Both the position numbers and the translations under genes were made by a program. The notes below the pieces were generated by a model, which had not been told where the DNA came from, did not search any database, and saw only the letters and a program-made list of their open reading frames with translations. From Acidithiobacillus sulfurivorans (lineage in GTDB: Bacteria > Pseudomonadota > Gammaproteobacteria > Acidithiobacillales > Acidithiobacillaceae), in contig NZ_JAAOMP010000058.1 in the NCBI RefSeq assembly GCF_018853815.1, forward strand, positions 1 through 47,572: DNA of 47,572 nt. Direction: 5' to 3'. Below, piece after piece: positions 8,838-16,269 of the stretch; the first letter of the stretch is position 1, and each line of letters starts with the position of its first letter.

Positions 8838-10009
8838 AATAAACTCACAAATTGTTCGAATTTTTCAAAATGTTCAGACCATGTCGGGGCCACAAAACCT
8901 TTTATTCTCTGCAGTTGCTGTTGACGGCGTTCATGATCACGCTCGCTGAAATCGCGAATAGCCTGCAGCCAGACTGCTTCATCATCCGTATCCAGATATT
9001 CCGGAATATTTCCAGCTATTTCGGCAAATACGGGCAGCGGATTGGCCAACACCGGCACCCCTGATTCCAGCGCCTCCAGTAAAGGCAACCCGAACCCTTC
9101 CGCATGCGAAGGAAAAAGCAAGGCCTGAGCGCCGCGCAGATGCGCGAGCACTTCTACGTCACTGCAGTGCGGAAGAAATTCGACATGTTCTTTCAATCGC
9201 TCATTATGCTGCAATTCATATAGCACATCACCGCACATCCAGCCTACCTGACCAATAATGCGTAATTGGGGAATATGATTCCAACGCCACTCCGCCATCA
9301 TGCGTTGCCAGAGATAGAGCAGGAAAGCATGGTTTTTTCGGGGTTCAAGCGTTCCCACCACCACAAAATAGGGCCTTGCCGGTGCAGCTTCGGAACCGCT
9401 AAGCGGGCTGTGCCTTAAATGTGTACCCAGAGGTATGACCGCCATCGGCGGGATCGACATCTGGATGTTTTCTGCATAGTCACGAAGCGCCTCGGCGGTG
9501 TGCTGCGAATTGCTGACAATACCTGCCGACTGCCCGAGGATCACCTGCAGGCGTTTTCCGTGGCGTTGGGTTGCATCGAGCTGACAGAAATGTGGATGAG
9601 TCACCGGAATCAGGTCATGGGCCATGACCAGCAGACGCATTTTTTTGCGCCGCAGCCAGGCCAGATAGCTGGGGCGGTCCAGCCCACTGTGGCCCATGTT
9701 CAAAACCCAGCTACCGGATTTTACCGGACGGATGGGCAGTTTCAGCATATGCCCGACCGTCTTGGCAAGGCTGCCATGGCGCTGCCCATGCGCCCAGGCC
9801 TGCAATGTATCAAACAGGGTCATGGAAGTGATTACCGATAGGGCAACCGCCACGCCATTATGAATCATCATGGCCTGTGCCCGGCCATGGAAGTGACCAA
9901 CATAGGCGAGGCACACACGGTCTACCCCGGTGGGTATGCGCCCCTTGCGCATGCGGTGGACAAGCCGGGTGATGTCTATATAAACCGGAGCTTCGCCAAG
10001 ATCTGCCAT
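8834..10009 (-). CDS. GT4-family glycosyltransferase
   Basis: 391-residue GT-B fold glycosyltransferase of the RfaB/GT4 (glycosyl transferases group 1) type. The C-terminal nucleotide-sugar half is clear: VVGTLEPRKNH near residue 230, then PSHAEGFGLPLLEALESG, which contains the EX7E motif, followed by GVPVLANPLPVFAEIAG. The N-terminal half has YIDITRLVHRMRKGRIPTG, a motif seen at the start of many bacterial GT4 enzymes acting on surface glycans, and a central SNSQHTAEAL acceptor-domain motif. There are no membrane segments, so it is cytoplasmic or peripheral. The ATG lies 7 nt after the stop of the export lipoprotein gene, and the stop overlaps the PKS start by 3 nt, indicating co-translation. 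It presumably adds a sugar during capsule or glycolipid synthesis. Donor and acceptor cannot be inferred. Confidence 0.88.
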   Translation of the reverse strand: MADLGEAPVYIDITRLVHRMRKGRIPTGVDRVCLAYVGHFHGRAQAMMIHNGVAVALSVITSMTLFDTLQAWAHGQRHGSLAKTVGHMLKLPIRPVKSGSWVLNMGHSGLDRPSYLAWLRRKKMRLLVMAHDLIPVTHPHFCQLDATQRHGKRLQVILGQSAGIVSNSQHTAEALRDYAENIQMSIPPMAVIPLGTHLRHSPLSGSEAAPARPYFVVVGTLEPRKNHAFLLYLWQRMMAEWRWNHIPQLRIIGQVGWMCGDVLYELQHNERLKEHVEFLPHCSDVEVLAHLRGAQALLFPSHAEGFGLPLLEALESGVPVLANPLPVFAEIAGNIPEYLDTDDEAVWLQAIRDFSERDHERRQQQLQRIKGFVAPTWSEHFEKFEQFVSLL

Positions 10010-10016
10010 AAAATGC

Positions 10017-11198
10017 TTACTTGACGATGCCCGCCGTACTCAGGCCCTGGATCGGGTAAACAATCTGCACGATCAAGCCCAGGAATTTCTGAAGATCGGT
10101 AATAGGTGCCGAGGCCACATAAATCAGATCCTTGTTCTGGATAGGGAATTCTTGTGCCGCAAAGAGCGTAGCGGGATTACTGAAGTCAAAGCGGAACACC
10201 ACGGGCACTTCCCCTTCGGCATTGGTTTGCAGAGGTTCTGGCCAATTTGTGAGGAAGCTGGGTTTTTCCAGGCGGAAAACAAATACCGCCTTGGCATCGG
10301 CTTCATTGCCATTCAAACCACCCGCTCTGGCCAGAGCTTGCGCCAGACTGATACCCGAGGCTTCAAAATCAATTTCCTTGGTCTGGGTGGTCGCCCCCAT
10401 GACGGTCACATGCAGCGGCTGATACAGTGCCGTAATCACATCCCCTGCCCGTAAAGAAACATTTTCTTCGGGGTGCCGGATGACATCTTCCAGAGGCAGT
10501 TGCAATACCTTCCCCTGATGAGAAAGCTGAATGGTTACCTTGTTCACCGGTTTATCGACCCCGCCCGCTGCCGCCAGCGCCTGCAGCACACTGACCCCGC
10601 CCGGGATCAGCGGAACCTGGGTACTTTTACGCACATTGCCGACCACGGAAATGCTTTGGGCATGGTTACTGACCAGACGGACAACCACCTGGGGATCATG
10701 GGCCATATTTTTCAGGCGGGCGCGGATTTCGGCGCCAATGTCGTCCAGGGTTTTACCAGCACAGGAAATTTTACCGGCAAAGGGAATGATGATGTCGCCA
10801 TTACTACCGACCATTTGCTCAGGAATGGAGGTCATCACCGAACCGGAACCCGTAGTGCTGTTGGCTGCCCCGGCCGAAGCAAAAAGCATGGCGGGTGGCG
10901 CCTCCCAGATGTAAACCTGCAAGGTATCGCCAGGCCCCACCGTATACAGTCGCGGATTGGGGTTACTGAAGTTGCGCAGCAGGTTTAACTGAGGCGTATC
11001 CGCCCGAATCCGGATCTGATGGGCAAGCGCATAATCCACCTTGACCAGCTGAATGCCGCGTAAGGTCTTGTTGTGAGCCACGCCCTCCACGGAGCCGACA
11101 CGCGGTCCTGCGTAAGGCATGTAGGAGGAGCAACCCGCGAGCCCCGCCAGCAGCAGACCGGCCGTCAAAGCGCGCAAACCCGGATAACCTGTTGTCAT
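10017..11198 (-). CDS. Outer-membrane polysaccharide export lipoprotein (Wza/CtrA/KpsD family)
   Basis: About 393 residues. An N-terminal lipoprotein signal with lipobox LAGC is followed by the Poly_export domain (YTVGPGDTLQVYIWEAP, then GDIIIPFAGKISCAGKTLDDIG) and two SLBB-like repeats (ISVVGNVRKSTQVPL; ITALYQPLHVTVMGATTQ). The C-terminal segment around DLIYVASAPITDLQKFLGLI matches the helix that forms the outer-membrane pore in Wza. Length is close to CtrA-type OPX proteins of ABC-transporter capsule systems and much shorter than KpsD. An ATG at 11207 is also in frame, but the ATG at 11198 has AAGGA 8 nt upstream and is preferred. It is the first gene of the operon running left through glycosyltransferase, PKS, oxoamine synthase and KpsC-like genes. 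It forms the export channel for the polysaccharide. Confidence 0.9.
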   Translation of the reverse strand: MTTGYPGLRALTAGLLLAGLAGCSSYMPYAGPRVGSVEGVAHNKTLRGIQLVKVDYALAHQIRIRADTPQLNLLRNFSNPNPRLYTVGPGDTLQVYIWEAPPAMLFASAGAANSTTGSGSVMTSIPEQMVGSNGDIIIPFAGKISCAGKTLDDIGAEIRARLKNMAHDPQVVVRLVSNHAQSISVVGNVRKSTQVPLIPGGVSVLQALAAAGGVDKPVNKVTIQLSHQGKVLQLPLEDVIRHPEENVSLRAGDVITALYQPLHVTVMGATTQTKEIDFEASGISLAQALARAGGLNGNEADAKAVFVFRLEKPSFLTNWPEPLQTNAEGEVPVVFRFDFSNPATLFAAQEFPIQNKDLIYVASAPITDLQKFLGLIVQIVYPIQGLSTAGIVK

Positions 11199-11235
11199 CG
11201 GCAACATCCTTAGAAAAAACCGTCAGTTGAAAAAT

Positions 11236-11264
11236 TATTAATATTATTTTCTGCTGGATTGTAA
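11236..11264 (-). promoter_or_regulatory. Possible sigma-70 promoter for the capsule operon
   Basis: On the minus strand TTACAA and TTAATA are separated by 17 nt inside an AT-rich patch about 40 nt upstream of the export lipoprotein start. Both hexamers are imperfect and several alternative -10 elements overlap in this patch. The rest of 11265-11381 shows a short palindrome (CATGC...GCATG) but no T-run, so no terminator for the upstream tRNA can be called. Confidence 0.3.
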
Positions 11265-11381
11265 CCGAATATCAACCTGGAGGTCATCCAATAGGCACGG
11301 CTACGCGCTATGTCAGCCAGATTGGGCCGTCGTACATGCAGTAGCAGCATGAGATAATTACAAGTAACCCATTGTTTTATT

Positions 11382-11456
11382 TGGTGGGCGGTACAGGGTT
11401 CGAACCTGTGACCCCTGCCGTGTGAAGGCAGTGCTCTACCACTGAGCTAACCGCCC
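11382..11456 (-). tRNA. tRNA-Val(CAC)
   Basis: The minus strand folds as a complete cloverleaf. The acceptor GGGCGGT pairs with ACCGCCC, followed by discriminator A and an encoded CCA. The D arm contains TTAGCTCAGTGGTAGAGC. The anticodon stem CTGCC/GGCAG encloses loop TTCACAC, giving anticodon CAC. The T arm is CAGGTTCGAACCTG. The gene stands alone, with its 3' end facing the capsule operon and its 5' end facing the divergent NlpC/P60 gene. Anticodon assignment is by direct reading of the loop. Confidence 0.95.
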
Positions 11457-11545
11457 TGGATGCCGAACGGTTCCAGAGAGCGCGTAAAATACCAATCGCG
11501 GCCATTCAGGTCAACCAGCAGTTTATCTCCGGTAGTTAGCTTCTC

Positions 11546-11574
11546 TTGCCAAATCAGAAGAATTAGGCTATTTA
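11546..11574 (+). promoter_or_regulatory. Possible sigma-70 promoter for the NlpC/P60 gene
   Basis: TTGCCA and TATTTA are spaced by 17 nt, about 34 nt before the preferred start codon. It lies in the 136-nt gap between the minus-strand tRNA and the plus-strand lipoprotein gene. The -35 is good and the -10 moderate. Nothing else recognisable is in this gap. Confidence 0.4.
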
Positions 11575-11607
11575 CTTTCCTTAGAAAAAAGAATGAGGAA
11601 GACGCCT

Positions 11608-12189
11608 ATGTCAAGGCAGTACTTTATGTTTGCGAAAAGTCCCCTCAAACGGGGGGGAGTAGCTCTTCTGTTTTTGACATTGACGCTCAGTGGCTGTGCC
11701 AGCATGGCCCCCAACAGTCCTTCGTCTTCCCCACTCCCATCCCAGCCCCCGGGGCAATCCTCGGATTATGTGCAGCACGCCGAAGCCACTACACTGGATG
11801 CCGTTCTGGTCCACGCCATTTCGGAAATCGGCAAGGACTACCGATGGGGAGGAGACACTCCCCAAACCGGCTTTGACTGCAGTGGACTCATTCAATATGT
11901 GCTGGAGCAGGCTGGCGTGGATATTCCCAGAACTTCTTTTGCCCAGGCCGCTGCCCTGCCATCGGTTCCCTTAAGTCGTATTCGTCCTGGTGATCTGGTG
12001 TTTTTCAATACCATGGGACAACCCTTTTCGCATGTAGGAATTTATATCGGTGGGCAGCAGTTTGTCAGCGCACTGAACCGCCGCCAGGGTGTCGCCGTGC
12101 AAAGCCTGCAAATCCCTTATTGGGCCGAACGTCTGGATGGCGTGCGCAGGCCTATGCCCAGAGAATTACTGGCTATGCGCGACAACTAG
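11608..12189 (+). CDS. NlpC/P60-family lipoprotein (putative murein DL-endopeptidase)
   Basis: About 193 residues from the preferred ATG at 11608, which has AGGAAG 6 nt upstream; an ATG at 11593 is also in frame. Residue numbers here count from 11593. A hydrophobic signal ends in lipobox LSGC (C35), then a Ser/Pro-rich linker (about 40-58), then one NlpC/P60 domain. Visible are KDYRWGGDTPQTGFDCSGL with catalytic C96, RPGDLVFF, and H147 in SHVGIYIGG. Compared with E. coli Spr/MepS (recalled), the third catalytic residue, His in a FVHAS context, is Ser here (S159 in FVSALN). The family cuts the D-Glu to diaminopimelate or related stem-peptide bonds in peptidoglycan. The lipobox implies periplasmic membrane attachment. 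The following gene is a lytic transglycosylase, so a wall-remodelling pair is likely. Activity is uncertain because of the third residue. Confidence 0.88.
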   Translation: MSRQYFMFAKSPLKRGGVALLFLTLTLSGCASMAPNSPSSSPLPSQPPGQSSDYVQHAEATTLDAVLVHAISEIGKDYRWGGDTPQTGFDCSGLIQYVLEQAGVDIPRTSFAQAAALPSVPLSRIRPGDLVFFNTMGQPFSHVGIYIGGQQFVSALNRRQGVAVQSLQIPYWAERLDGVRRPMPRELLAMRDN

Positions 12190-12203
12190 AAACGTATCCG
12201 ATC

Positions 12204-12232
12204 TTGATTTCAATCACACCAGATTCTTAATA
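12204..12232 (+). promoter_or_regulatory. Possible promoter for the lytic transglycosylase gene
   Basis: TTGATT and TTAATA are 17 nt apart in the 68-nt gap between the NlpC/P60 stop and the transglycosylase start. Both hexamers are partial matches in AT-rich DNA, so this is tentative. Co-transcription with the upstream gene is the alternative. Confidence 0.27.
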
Positions 12233-12257
12233 ATTTACTGATATAACGAGTGAGCAC

Positions 12258-13433
12258 ATGCACCTCAAAACCGTCCTCCGCAGCATTTTCAGTGCCAGCA
12301 TCATGGCTACCCTGCTTTCTGCCTGCGCTACCGAAGTCGGGCCTACTGGTACCGTCAGCAACCCTATTGCCCAGACTATGCCCAGCTCCAGCGCCCCAGT
12401 ACCCGAAATTCATCCTTTACCCTCCCAGCCAATGCAAAATCTGCCCTCTGCCCGGCCGGCTTCCTGCGTACGGGATGTTTATTTTCCGAATTTCCCCCAG
12501 CAATACCAACTGCAACTCCAGGAAATTGCCTGTCATTTACAGATAAACGATGGCCTACCGGCCAATTATGTCATTCCAGCCCTGCAAAACGCGCGCTTCA
12601 ATGCCCGCGCCGTAACGCTGATGACCCCGCCGCCACCCAGTCAGCAACCCTCAGCCCCGTATCCGTGGTGGCGCTATCGAGACCGTTTTCTGCACCCCGA
12701 CCGAATTAATCGGGGATTGCAATTCTGGAATGCGCATAGCGCACTGCTCCAGCAGGTCAGCCAGAAATACGGGGTTCCCGGGCCTATTTTGATGGGTATT
12801 CTCAACATTGAAACTGGCTTTGGTTCATTCATGGGGAACTTTTCAGTGCTGAACAGTAACCTTAGCCTCTCGCTGGCTTTGCCGGGGCGTCGCCGGTTTT
12901 TTCTGCATGAAACCGCTGAAACCCTGAAATTGGCCCAAAAAATGGGGGTATCACCAGCGACCCTGATGGGTTCTGAAGCCGGGGCCATGGGGATGTCGCA
13001 ATTCCTGGCCAGCAGTTATTTGCGTTACGGCATTGTCTGGAATGATCCTCCTGGCGGCCCTCTACCCAATCTCTGGCAATCTCCCGCCGATGTGCTGGCC
13101 TCTACCGCCAATTTCTTCCTGGGCCATGGTTGGCAGCCAGGGCAACCGGTCATGGCCAGAGTGGCGGGTTCGGGTGGGGTCGATACTGCCGCCTTCCTGC
13201 ATGGCAAGCATCCCTTGGGGCAGCTTCTGGCCGCCGGGATTCAGCCGGAAGCACCTTCATCCTTACCCGCTGACACCCCGGTTGGCCTGCTCCGCCTGCA
13301 AACTGCCGAAGGTCCTACGCTGTTTATTGCCTACCCCAACTTCTACGCCATCATGGGTTACAACCCCAGCGTGTACTATTCAGCTACTGTCTGGGCTTAC
13401 TCCCAGGCCATTCAACGGGCGCTGAATGGCTGA
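12258..13433 (+). CDS. mltB: Membrane-bound lytic murein transglycosylase B-like lipoprotein
   Basis: 391 residues. The lipoprotein signal has lipobox LSAC (C23), followed by a low-complexity linker. The SLT_2 (MltB) catalytic domain occupies about 140-390. The catalytic glutamate is E185 in ILNIETGFGSFMGNFSVLN. Other MltB landmarks are FFLHETAETLKLAQ, SEAGAMGMSQFLASSYLRYG and NPSVYYSATVWAYSQAI. MltB enzymes cleave the MurNAc-GlcNAc bond and leave 1,6-anhydroMurNAc ends, acting from the inner face of the outer membrane. A Pro-rich insert (TPPPPSQQPSAPYPWWRYRD) lies before the core. The gene follows the NlpC/P60 lipoprotein by 68 nt on the same strand. No C-terminal peptidoglycan-binding domain is visible. 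MltB versus an SltB-type paralogue cannot be settled by eye. Confidence 0.86.
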   Translation: MHLKTVLRSIFSASIMATLLSACATEVGPTGTVSNPIAQTMPSSSAPVPEIHPLPSQPMQNLPSARPASCVRDVYFPNFPQQYQLQLQEIACHLQINDGLPANYVIPALQNARFNARAVTLMTPPPPSQQPSAPYPWWRYRDRFLHPDRINRGLQFWNAHSALLQQVSQKYGVPGPILMGILNIETGFGSFMGNFSVLNSNLSLSLALPGRRRFFLHETAETLKLAQKMGVSPATLMGSEAGAMGMSQFLASSYLRYGIVWNDPPGGPLPNLWQSPADVLASTANFFLGHGWQPGQPVMARVAGSGGVDTAAFLHGKHPLGQLLAAGIQPEAPSSLPADTPVGLLRLQTAEGPTLFIAYPNFYAIMGYNPSVYYSATVWAYSQAIQRALNG

Positions 13434-13550
13434 AGCTGAAAACGGTAGTTACTATGGATGATTGCCAAACACGTTGCAGGACAAAGCAACGGGACAATTG
13501 CCTCACGCCAGCGCCCCTGTGTTAAGATGAGGCACCCTTAATATCAGGAC

Positions 13551-14909
13551 ATGAGGTCGGGTGTGCCATCACAACACGCTGCAAAACCAGTGGTCGATCA
13601 AATTATCAGTGCGCGCTGGGTCATTCCGGTGCGTCCCCGCGCACTTCTGCATCATCATGCGCTGGCCATCAAGCAGGGGCGCATTGTCGCTATCGGTCCC
13701 CGGGACGAAATTCATGCGGCATATACGGCAGCAGAAAATACGACCCTCGACCAGCATGTGTTGATGCCCGGTTTCGTCAATGCTCATACACATGCGGCCA
13801 TGACCCTGATGCGTGGGCTCGCCGATGACCTGCCCCTGATGACCTGGCTGAACGAACACATCTGGCCGGTGGAGGGCCGTTTTGTCAGCCCGGAATTTGT
13901 CAGCATGGGTACGGAACTGGCCATCGCAGAAATGCTGCGCGGCGGAACCACCACATTCAATGATATGTATTTTTTTCCAGAAGCCGCCGCCCGGAGTGCT
14001 CAGAACATGGGTATACGTGCCCACATCGGGCATGTCATCATTGATTTTCCTACGGCTTATGCCGCGCATGCTGATGCCTGCCTGCAAGCGGCCGCTGATC
14101 TTCTCCCCCGCCTGCAACAAATGCCGTTGATCCGCCAAAGTCTCGCACCCCATGCACCCTATACTGTGGCTGACGCAGGTTTGCGGGGGACCAGAGAACT
14201 GGCCGAAGCCGAGCAACTGCCCGTCCACATGCATGTCCATGAAACCGCCCATGAGGTGGAAGAAAGTCTCGCTCAGTATGGTCGGCGTCCCCTTGCCCGC
14301 CTCGCGGAGCTGGGTCTTTTGAATCCGCGTTTTCTGGCGGTACACATGACCCAGCTGGACGCTGATGACTTGACGATTTGTCGGGATAGCGGGCTGCACA
14401 TCGCCCATTGCCCGGAATCCAATCTTAAACTCGGTTCCGGCATGGCCCCCGTGGCGCGTATTCGTGAGCAGGGTATCGGCGTGGCCATTGGTACGGATGG
14501 CGCTGCCAGCAATAATGATCTCGATATGCTCGGTGAACTGCGCACTGCGGCCTTGCTGGCCAAGGGTTTCAGCGGCGATCCGACGGCCTTCCCGGCCTGG
14601 GAAGTCCTGGAAGCGGCCACTTTGGGGGGTGCCGAAGCGATCGGCTGGGGAGACCTGACCGGCAGCCTGGAACCCGGCAAGGCTGCGGATTGCATTGCCA
14701 TTTCCCTCGACCACCCGGCCACCTTCCCGGTTTATGATCCGGTATCCCAGGTCGCCTATTGTGCCGGACGCGACCAGGTAACCCACGTCTGGGTGGATGG
14801 GCAAATCCGTATTCGTCAGGGTCAGGCGGTGGATTGGGAAGAGCAGGCATTATTCAGCCGCGCGCAAGCATGGGTTAAGCGCATTCGCGACAAGGATCAA
14901 AACACATGA
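13551..14909 (+). CDS. mtaD: 5-methylthioadenosine/S-adenosylhomocysteine deaminase (TRZ/ATZ amidohydrolase)
   Basis: 452-residue metal-dependent amidohydrolase. Metal and substrate motifs are PGFVNAHTHAAM (HxH), MRGLADDLPLMTWLNEHIWP, HMHVHET, LAVHMTQLD, HCPESNLKLGSGMAP and IGTDGAASNNDLDMLGEL. The NLKLGSG and NNDLDM stretches are characteristic of MTA/SAH deaminases within the TRZ/ATZ group. The reaction converts methylthioadenosine to methylthioinosine, feeding methionine salvage; mtnA lies at the other end of the window. The stop overlaps ubiG by 4 nt (ATGA). From memory, the order mtaD-ubiG-HAD phosphatase is the one found in Pseudomonas. A GTG at 13563 is an alternative start, as AGG lies 6 nt before it. 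A chlorohydrolase or guanine deaminase annotation is less likely. Confidence 0.88.
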   Translation: MRSGVPSQHAAKPVVDQIISARWVIPVRPRALLHHHALAIKQGRIVAIGPRDEIHAAYTAAENTTLDQHVLMPGFVNAHTHAAMTLMRGLADDLPLMTWLNEHIWPVEGRFVSPEFVSMGTELAIAEMLRGGTTTFNDMYFFPEAAARSAQNMGIRAHIGHVIIDFPTAYAAHADACLQAAADLLPRLQQMPLIRQSLAPHAPYTVADAGLRGTRELAEAEQLPVHMHVHETAHEVEESLAQYGRRPLARLAELGLLNPRFLAVHMTQLDADDLTICRDSGLHIAHCPESNLKLGSGMAPVARIREQGIGVAIGTDGAASNNDLDMLGELRTAALLAKGFSGDPTAFPAWEVLEAATLGGAEAIGWGDLTGSLEPGKAADCIAISLDHPATFPVYDPVSQVAYCAGRDQVTHVWVDGQIRIRQGQAVDWEEQALFSRAQAWVKRIRDKDQNT

Positions 14910-15598
14910 ACATGGATCAGGCCGAAGTCAGCAAATTTGATGCTCTCGCCAGCACCTGGTGGGATCCTGCCGGACCTTTCCGGACTCTGCATGAAATCAA
15001 CCCGTTGCGCGTAGACTTTATTGCCCGGGGCTGTCAGGGTTTGCGCGACAAGCACATACTCGATGTGGGTACCGGTGGCGGTCTGCTGGCAGAAGCCATG
15101 GCTCGGCTGGGTGCTAATGTCACGGGCATTGATCTGGCGGCAGATGGTATTGCAGCGGCACAGGCTCACGCCGAACTCGGGCATCTACAAATCCAGTACC
15201 GCAGGGTGGCTGTAGAGGAGCTGGCCGAGGAACAGCCTGAGTCCTACGATGTAGTGACCTGCATGGAAATGCTGGAGCATGTACCTGATCCTGCAGGCAT
15301 TATTGCCGCCTGTGCAAAACTGCTGAAACCCGGCGGTAATGCTTTTTTTGCGACGCTCAATCGCAATCCCAAAAGTTATCTCCTGGCCATTGTAGGTGCC
15401 GAGTATGTTCTGGGTTTGTTGCCACGCGGCACCCACGATTATCAGAAATTCATTCGTCCCAGCGAACTCATTGCCATGACCCGCAAGGCGCAGTTACAGA
15501 GCTGCACACTGAAGGGCATGCATTATGATCCTATCCGCCATTTAGCGCGCCTGAATGATGATGTGACCGTGAATTACCTCCTGCACACCCAAAAATGA
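14906..15598 (+). CDS. ubiG: Ubiquinone biosynthesis O-methyltransferase UbiG
   Basis: 230 residues, normal length for UbiG. The opening VSKFDALASTWWDPAGPFRTLHEINPLR is split here by the reporting limit: key parts are FDALASTWWDP and LHEINPLR, highly typical of UbiG. The SAM-binding motif ILDVGTGGGLLAEAMARLG is followed by VTGIDLA, VVTCMEMLEHVPDP and LLKPGG. The enzyme carries out both O-methylations in ubiquinone synthesis, using SAM, at the cytoplasmic membrane. It produces S-adenosylhomocysteine, which the co-encoded MtaD may process. The start overlaps the mtaD stop by 4 nt and the stop overlaps the next gene by 4 nt, so the three genes form one translationally coupled unit. Confidence 0.96.
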   Translation: MNMDQAEVSKFDALASTWWDPAGPFRTLHEINPLRVDFIARGCQGLRDKHILDVGTGGGLLAEAMARLGANVTGIDLAADGIAAAQAHAELGHLQIQYRRVAVEELAEEQPESYDVVTCMEMLEHVPDPAGIIAACAKLLKPGGNAFFATLNRNPKSYLLAIVGAEYVLGLLPRGTHDYQKFIRPSELIAMTRKAQLQSCTLKGMHYDPIRHLARLNDDVTVNYLLHTQK

Positions 15599-16269
15599 CC
15601 CAATCTGGCGCGGTACTTTTTGATCTCGATGGTACCCTGGTAGATACCGCCCCGGATTTGGCGGCGGCTGCCAACCGGCTGCGTGAAAGTCGCGGACTTC
15701 CTGCCTTGCCCTTGGCTGACCTGCGCCCGGTGGCCTCCCAGGGCGCGCGTGGATTATTGCGGGTCGCGTTTGGACTGCAACCAGAAGACCATGAATTTCC
15801 GGCCTTGCGGGAAAAATTTCTGGAAGACTATTTATCGCGGATTTGTGAACAGAGCACCCTGTTTCCCGGCATGGCGCAGGTTCTTCACTGGCTGGAAGAA
15901 AGCAAAATCCCCTGGGGTATCGTCACCAACAAACCGGGGTTTCTGACCACGCCCCTACTGGCGGCACTGGCATTGCCGGTAGCCCCCGGAGTCGTCGTGA
16001 GTGGCGATACGACCGCCCGCGCCAAGCCCGACCCTTTGCCGGTTCTCCATGCCTTGCAGCAACTGGATGCCGAAACCACACCAAGCCTCATGATCGGCGA
16101 TGATCCCCGCGACATACTGGCGGGCCGCGCGGCGGGTACGCAGTGCTGGGCAGCTGGCTGGGGTTATGTGGAGGCGGAACATCCCCCGGAAAACTGGGAG
16201 GCCGATCAGATCATTACCCGTAGTGAATTACTGCAGCCCGCCCTTTTCCATGTCTACACCGCCCAATGA
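15595..16269 (+). CDS. gph: HAD-family phosphatase (phosphoglycolate phosphatase Gph or MurNAc-6-P phosphatase MupP)
   Basis: 224 residues. HAD motif I is VLFDLDGTLVDTAPDL, motif II is IVTNKP, the motif III lysine lies in AKPDPLPVLHAL, and motif IV is IGDDPRDILAGRAAG. The alpha-helical cap sits between motifs I and II. Gph and MupP cannot be separated by motif alone. MupP dephosphorylates MurNAc-6-phosphate in the recycling route that bypasses MurQ, and in Pseudomonas it sits directly after ubiG, as here. Wall-remodelling neighbours make that role plausible, while a 2-phosphoglycolate role fits a CO2-fixing organism. The gene overlaps the convergent permease at its 3' end by 42 nt. Confidence 0.82.
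   Translation: MTQSGAVLFDLDGTLVDTAPDLAAAANRLRESRGLPALPLADLRPVASQGARGLLRVAFGLQPEDHEFPALREKFLEDYLSRICEQSTLFPGMAQVLHWLEESKIPWGIVTNKPGFLTTPLLAALALPVAPGVVVSGDTTARAKPDPLPVLHALQQLDAETTPSLMIGDDPRDILAGRAAGTQCWAAGWGYVEAEHPPENWEADQIITRSELLQPALFHVYTAQ

Noticed and set aside
11297-11308. Possible ops/JUMPstart element upstream of the capsule operon
   Set aside because: The minus strand reads GCGCGTAGCCGT, which matches the GGCGGTAGC core at only about 6 of 9 positions. That is too weak to call.
13569-14804. 411-codon open frame on the minus strand
   Set aside because: It lies entirely within mtaD, whose motifs are clear on the plus strand. The frame has no recognisable domain and is a GC-driven shadow.
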